Positions 13,753-16,739 of a stretch of DNA of 16,739 nt are shown one piece after another. This DNA comes from Bacteroidota bacterium (lineage in GTDB: Bacteria > Bacteroidota > Bacteroidia > Flavobacteriales > Flavobacteriaceae): positions 1-16,739 of the forward strand of contig JAEWCF010000053.1 of the NCBI GenBank assembly GCA_023390775.1, in the 5' to 3' direction. How positions within the stretch are numbered: the stretch's first letter is position 1; the number at the start of each line of letters is the position of its first letter. The translations under genes were made by a program, and so were the position numbers. Under the pieces are notes generated by a model that did no database searches, was not told the origin of the DNA, and saw nothing but the letters and a program-made list of their open reading frames with translations.

Positions 13753-15099
13753 ATGCAACTGTACAACACTTTAAGCGCAGAGGAACGTGCCGCCATGATC
13801 GATGAGGCCGGAAAGCAACGACTGACTTTGTCGTTCTATGCCTATGCGCGAATTGAAGACCCGACAAAATTCAGGAACGATTTATTTTTGGCGTGGAACC
13901 CGCTCGATGTTTTGGGCCGCATTTACGTGGCGCATGAGGGGATCAACGCGCAGCTTTCGGTGCCGGCCGACAACTTTTACGAGTTCCGAGATACGCTCGA
14001 GGCCTACGATTTCATGAAGGGCATCCGCCTGAACATCGCCGTCGAACAGGACGATCACTCATTTTTGAAACTGACGATCAAGGTCCGCGATAAGATCGTG
14101 GCCGACGGGCTCAACGACGACACCTTTGACGTCACCAACAAAGGCATTCACCTCAAGGCCAAAGAATTCAACGAACTTTTGGAGCACCCCGATACGATCG
14201 TCGTCGACATGCGCAACCATTACGAGAGCGAGATCGGGCACTTTACGAAGGCGATCAGGCCAGACGTGGATACTTTTCGCGAGTCGCTTCCCATCATCGA
14301 GGAGCAGCTGGCCGAGCACAAAAAGGACAAGAAACTTTTGATGTATTGCACGGGCGGAATCCGTTGCGAAAAGGCAAGCGCCTACTTCAAGCACAAGGGT
14401 TTCGAAAACGTATACCAGCTCGAGGGCGGGATCATCGAATACGCCCGCCAGGTGAAGGCCGAAGGCATCGAGAGCAAGTTCATCGGTAAGAATTTCGTGT
14501 TTGACCACCGCTTGGGCGAGCGCATCACGAACGACATTGTCGCCCAGTGCCACCAATGCGGAAAACCCTGCGACGACCACACCAACTGTGCCAACGAGGG
14601 CTGCCACCTGCTCTTTATCCAGTGCGAGGACTGCGCGTCGGCGATGGAAGGCTGTTGCTCGGCGCAATGCCAGGACATCATCCACATGCCCGAGGAAAAG
14701 CAAAAGGAAATCCGGCGCGGCATCATGAACGGCAACAAGATTTTTAAGAAGGGAAAATCGGAAGTGCTGACCTACAAGACCTCGGGCGCCGAATCACCGA
14801 TCGCAACCGCACAACCCGTCAAAAGGAAACGGATCGCATCGGAACCAAAGGCCAAAAAAACCAGCGTCGGCAAGGCCATCCACTATTTCCCCAAGGCCGG
14901 GGTCGCCGATTTCCTCGTCGAAGCCGAAATCCTCGCCGGACAGCCCCTGACCATCGAAGGTCCTACTACCGGAACGCAGCAGATCGCGCCACAGGAACTC
15001 TTTGTGAACGGCGCGCCGGGCACATCTGCACAAAAGGGCGATGTGCTTTCGGTGAAGGTGCCGTTTAGGGTGAGGCTTTCGGATAGGCTCTACTTATAG
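13753..15099 (+). CDS. trhO: tRNA uridine(34) hydroxylase TrhO (YceA/UPF0176 rhodanese family) with extra C-terminal barrel
   Basis: This 448-aa cytosolic enzyme belongs to the family that makes 5-hydroxyuridine at tRNA position 34 using oxygen. An acylphosphatase-like N-terminal part (to about 125) precedes a rhodanese domain with the active-site loop CTGGIRCEKA (C199, C205) and QLEGGIIEY. A Cys cluster follows (C266, C269, C273, C279, C284, C291, C294, C301, C302, C306), as in YceA relatives. After a basic linker (341-370), residues 371-448 add a domain (VGKAIHYFPKAGVADFLVEA, GPTTGTQQ, KGDVLSVKVP) resembling the beta-barrel at the C-terminus of U32 peptidase-like enzymes. The ATG at 13753 fits the family. 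The core identity is secure; the extra domain call is by eye. Confidence 0.93.
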   Translation: MQLYNTLSAEERAAMIDEAGKQRLTLSFYAYARIEDPTKFRNDLFLAWNPLDVLGRIYVAHEGINAQLSVPADNFYEFRDTLEAYDFMKGIRLNIAVEQDDHSFLKLTIKVRDKIVADGLNDDTFDVTNKGIHLKAKEFNELLEHPDTIVVDMRNHYESEIGHFTKAIRPDVDTFRESLPIIEEQLAEHKKDKKLLMYCTGGIRCEKASAYFKHKGFENVYQLEGGIIEYARQVKAEGIESKFIGKNFVFDHRLGERITNDIVAQCHQCGKPCDDHTNCANEGCHLLFIQCEDCASAMEGCCSAQCQDIIHMPEEKQKEIRRGIMNGNKIFKKGKSEVLTYKTSGAESPIATAQPVKRKRIASEPKAKKTSVGKAIHYFPKAGVADFLVEAEILAGQPLTIEGPTTGTQQIAPQELFVNGAPGTSAQKGDVLSVKVPFRVRLSDRLYL

Positions 15100-15203
15100 T
15101 TATCAGCGGGCAGGTATCAGCTGTCAGTTTACCCGCGGGAATCTAAACATTTACGAATACTAAGCCGTTAAGTGTTCAACTATAATAGTTAATCGAAGGA
15201 TTT
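15100..15203 (+). other. Start of the trhO-ricT intergenic region
   Basis: This stretch begins with a degenerate CAG-repeat remnant (TATCAGCTGTCAGTTTACCC at 15115-15134) right after the trhO stop, then turns A/T rich. I see no gene and no clear hairpin terminator for trhO here. TATAATAGTT occurs at 15181-15190 and again at 15231-15240, flanking an AT-rich heptamer array. Confidence 0.6.
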
Positions 15204-15238
15204 ATAATTTAAAATTTAAAATTTAGAATTTATAATAG
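15204..15238 (+). repeat. AT-rich heptamer array
   Basis: Five consecutive 7-base units: ATAATTT, AAAATTT, AAAATTT, AGAATTT, ATAATAG. The period is the same as the CAGYYRT arrays although the sequence is unrelated. The array is bracketed by two copies of TATAATAGTT. Confidence 0.75.
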
Positions 15239-15243
15239 TTCTT

Positions 15244-15359
15244 GGCGTGCCGGCGCGTGGTCATGGTCTTTCTTAGGATCATCCCTGGCGCCGTCAGGCT
15301 TTGCGCTACAAGTCCTCGCTCGTGCCTCGCTGCGGGCTTTTCGCTGCAATCCTTCACGC
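15244..15359 (-). repeat. GC-rich structured intergenic element, copy B
   Basis: Read on the minus strand it starts GCGTGAAGGATTGCAGCG, continues with AAAAGCCCGCAGCGAGGC and GAGGACTTGTAGCGCAAAGC, and ends GGCACGCC. The ends pair (GCGTG with CACGC). Compared with copy A the opening matches at 9 of 11 bases, and the terminal T-A pair has become G-C. AAAAAAGCT follows at 15360-15368 on the plus strand, as it follows copy A. It is longer than copy A (116 against 62 bases). Confidence 0.6.
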
Positions 15360-15383
15360 AAAAAAGCTGGCAGCTCACAGCCG

Positions 15384-15501
15384 TCAGCCATCAGCAAGAT
15401 CGCGTTTTACCCAAAAGTTTATCGGTAATCATCTGCCCTACGACCTTACGACTTTAAGACCTTGTGACTTTAAGACCTTATGACATACGAAGCGCGATAT
15501 T
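15384..15501 (+). repeat. 118-bp direct repeat, copy 1 (period 137)
   Basis: Copy 1 contains CAG heptamers, CCCAAAAGTTTATCGGTAAT, CATCTGCC, six octamers (15437-15484: CCTACGAC to CTTATGAC) and ATACGAAGCGCGATATT. It aligns to 15521-15638 at a constant 137-base offset with no gap; by hand I count 16 differences in 118 bases, 12 of them transitions. Confidence 0.9.
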
Positions 15502-15520
15502 AGTCATCAGTCGTCAGTCG

Positions 15521-15638
15521 TCAGTCATCAGTGTGATTGTGTTATGCCCAAAAGTATATCGGTAATCATCTGCCTTTCGACCTTACGACCTTAAGACCTT
15601 ATGACTTTAAGACCTTACGACATACGAAACGCAATATT
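15521..15638 (+). repeat. 118-bp direct repeat, copy 2
   Basis: Copy 2 has the same order of parts: CAGTCAT unit, CCCAAAAGTATATCGGTAAT, CATCTGCC, six YTTANGAC octamers (15574-15621) and ATACGAAACGCAATATT. The 19 bases between copies (15502-15520) hold CAGTCGT-type heptamers, so the whole unit is a tandem duplication. Confidence 0.9.
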
Positions 15639-15642
15639 CCTC

Positions 15643-15750
15643 ATTCGACATTAGACATTTGTCATTTGTCAATATTGTCGATAAGTTCAATTCGCTAATT
15701 GACCCATTCGCTAATTCGCTAATTGGCTAATTTCTCATTCGACATTGGAC
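15643..15750 (+). repeat. ATTCGAC heptamers and ATTCGCTA octamers upstream of ricT
   Basis: Heptamers ATTCGAC, ATTAGAC, ATTTGTC, ATTTGTC (15643-15670) are followed, after 19 bases, by octamers ATTCGCTA, ATTGACCC, ATTCGCTA, ATTCGCTA, ATTGGCTA (15690-15729) and heptamers ATTTCTC, ATTCGAC, ATTGGAC (15730-15750). Confidence 0.8.
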
Positions 15751-15773
15751 GCGCGTCATTCGTCAGTAAATAC

Positions 15774-15781
15774 TATCTTTA
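15774..15781 (+). promoter_or_regulatory. Candidate -7 promoter element for the ricT-like gene
   Basis: TATCTTTA matches TAnnTTTA, 51 bases before the ATG. A TTG at 15745-15747 is 26 bases upstream, slightly beyond the usual range. Confidence 0.45.
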
Positions 15782-15832
15782 CGCGCAAAACGTTTTTAAG
15801 AACTTAAGCCGCACGTCGGCATTCAACATATC

Positions 15833-16739
15833 ATGGCATGTACAAGCTGTTCAACCGCAGGTGGTGGCGCACCGGCAGGTTGTGGAAATAAAGGCAATTG
15901 CGGGACAGACAGTTGCAACAAACTCACGGTCTTTGACTGGCTCTCAAACATGAGCCTGCCCAATGGCGAGACGCCCTTTGATTGCGTGGAGATCCGCTTC
16001 AAGAACGGGCGCAAGGAATTCTTCCGCAATACCGAAAAACTTTCGCTTTCCATCGGCGATATCGTCGCGACCGAGGCTTCGCCGGGACATGACGTGGGAA
16101 TCGTGACCCTTACGGGAGAACTCGTCAGGATCCAAATGAAGAAAAAAGGCGTCAATCCCAAGGCGGGCGACATTCTTAAAATTTACCGCAAGGCGACGCA
16201 AAAGGACATCGACATCTGGTCGAATGCCCGTAATCGCGAGGAGGCCATGAAAGTGCGTGCCCGCGAGATCGCGATCGCTTTGAGGCTGGAGATGAAGATT
16301 TCCGATATTGAATTCCAGGGCGACGGTTCAAAAGCCACGTTTTATTATACCGCCAACGACCGAATCGACTTCAGGCAGCTCATCAAGGAGTTCGCACGTG
16401 AGTTCTCGACCAGGATCGAGATGAAACAGGTGGGCTTTCGGCAAGAGGCCTCGCGTTTGGGCGGAATCGGATCGTGCGGCCGCGAGCTTTGTTGTTCGAC
16501 GTGGCTGACCGATTTCCGCAGCGTCAACACCTCGGCGGCTCGCTATCAGCAACTTTCGCTCAACCCGCAAAAGCTTGCAGGCCAATGCGGAAAACTCAAG
16601 TGCTGCCTCAACTACGAACTCGACACCTACATGGACGCGCTCAAGGATTTTCCCGATATGGAAACCAAGCTCGTCACCGAAAAAGGGATTGCCGTCTGCC
16701 AAAAACAAGATATTTTCAAGGGCCTGATGTGGTTTGCAT
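15833..16739 (+). CDS. ricT: PSP1-domain protein, RicT/YaaT family (3' end outside window)
   Basis: The first 302 residues are present and the frame is open at the window edge. RicT (YaaT) is part of the Ric complex that steers RNase Y-dependent RNA processing in Bacillus and binds Fe-S clusters; its partners in Bacteroidota are not established. The PSP1 hallmarks are GIGSCGRELCCS (C215, C220, C221), the SLNPQK segment and AGQCGKLKCCLNYE (C252, C257, C258). Unlike Bacillus RicT, the N-terminus begins with a Cys-rich extension (C3, C6, C17, C23, C28) before TVFDWL. Start ATG at 15833 is chosen because this extension precedes any other start. In flavobacteria I recall gldH lying near such genes, but it is outside this window. 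Confidence 0.92.
   Translation, partial: MACTSCSTAGGGAPAGCGNKGNCGTDSCNKLTVFDWLSNMSLPNGETPFDCVEIRFKNGRKEFFRNTEKLSLSIGDIVATEASPGHDVGIVTLTGELVRIQMKKKGVNPKAGDILKIYRKATQKDIDIWSNARNREEAMKVRAREIAIALRLEMKISDIEFQGDGSKATFYYTANDRIDFRQLIKEFAREFSTRIEMKQVGFRQEASRLGGIGSCGRELCCSTWLTDFRSVNTSAARYQQLSLNPQKLAGQCGKLKCCLNYELDTYMDALKDFPDMETKLVTEKGIAVCQKQDIFKGLMWFA

Noticed and set aside
14059..14703. 214-aa minus-strand open frame inside trhO
   Set aside because: It is antisense to a clearly conserved enzyme and its protein has no recognisable motif; such shadows are common in high-GC codon usage.
15244..15359. Insertion sequence remnant or integron attC site
   Set aside because: No transposase or integrase fragment, and the paired ends lack attC-type core sites; kept only as a structured repeat.
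15242..15483. Small open frames in the trhO-ricT gap
   Set aside because: They translate element B and octamer repeats in several frames equally; nothing suggests coding.

Overview
The window looks like a chromosomal segment from a member of Bacteroidota, most likely Flavobacteriaceae. The evidence is repeated Bacteroidota-type -7 promoter elements (TAnnTTTG or TAnnTTTA), a lipoprotein with an acidic surface-export signal, a CrtY-type lycopene cyclase, a FeoB-associated Cys-rich mini-protein, and a PSP1/RicT protein with a Cys-rich N-terminus. By eye the coding regions run near 50% G+C, well above typical Flavobacterium, so a high-GC lineage of the family is likely. Genus is not resolved. I see no rRNA, tRNA, CRISPR, phage or transposase gene.

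Layout. Positions 2-1416 hold the end of a probable exported peptidase-like gene, overlapping by one base a YeeZ-like NAD(P)-binding protein. A bidirectional hairpin terminator separates this pair from a convergent M13 metallopeptidase (1445-3478, minus). Divergent from that gene, a SCO1/SenC copper chaperone (3584-4246) leads into a metal-handling block: feoA, feoB and a 38-aa FeoB-associated Cys-rich protein (plus strand), then, convergent, a ZIP transporter and a DtxR/MntR-family regulator (minus strand), and divergently from the regulator an exported beta-barrel-like 'transporter' (8386-9132). A 16-bp inverted repeat overlapping the -7 element of this last gene is a good candidate metal-regulator operator, which would tie the block into one regulon.

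Positions 9147-10739 hold a lycopene beta-cyclase and a bacilliredoxin (CGC motif). Opposing them is a 694-aa double glycosyltransferase (family 4-like plus family 9), preceded by a small Tat-exported lipoprotein carrying DGYYD pentapeptide repeats. The tRNA-hydroxylation enzyme TrhO (13753-15099) and the start of a RicT/PSP1 gene (15833 to the window end) follow.

The most unusual content is non-coding. The two large intergenic regions, 13130-13752 (before trhO) and 15100-15832 (before ricT), are built from the same vocabulary of degenerate 7-mer and 8-mer tandem repeats in the same order (CAGYYRT heptamers, a CCCGG or CCCAAAAG tail, YTTANGAC octamers, RTTCGAC-type heptamers, promoter). Each also contains one copy of a GC-rich, hairpin-forming element, in opposite orientations, with a compensatory change in the terminal stem. 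One 118-bp block is tandemly duplicated at a 137-bp period. I cannot name these repeat families with certainty; they are the best candidates for something undescribed here.
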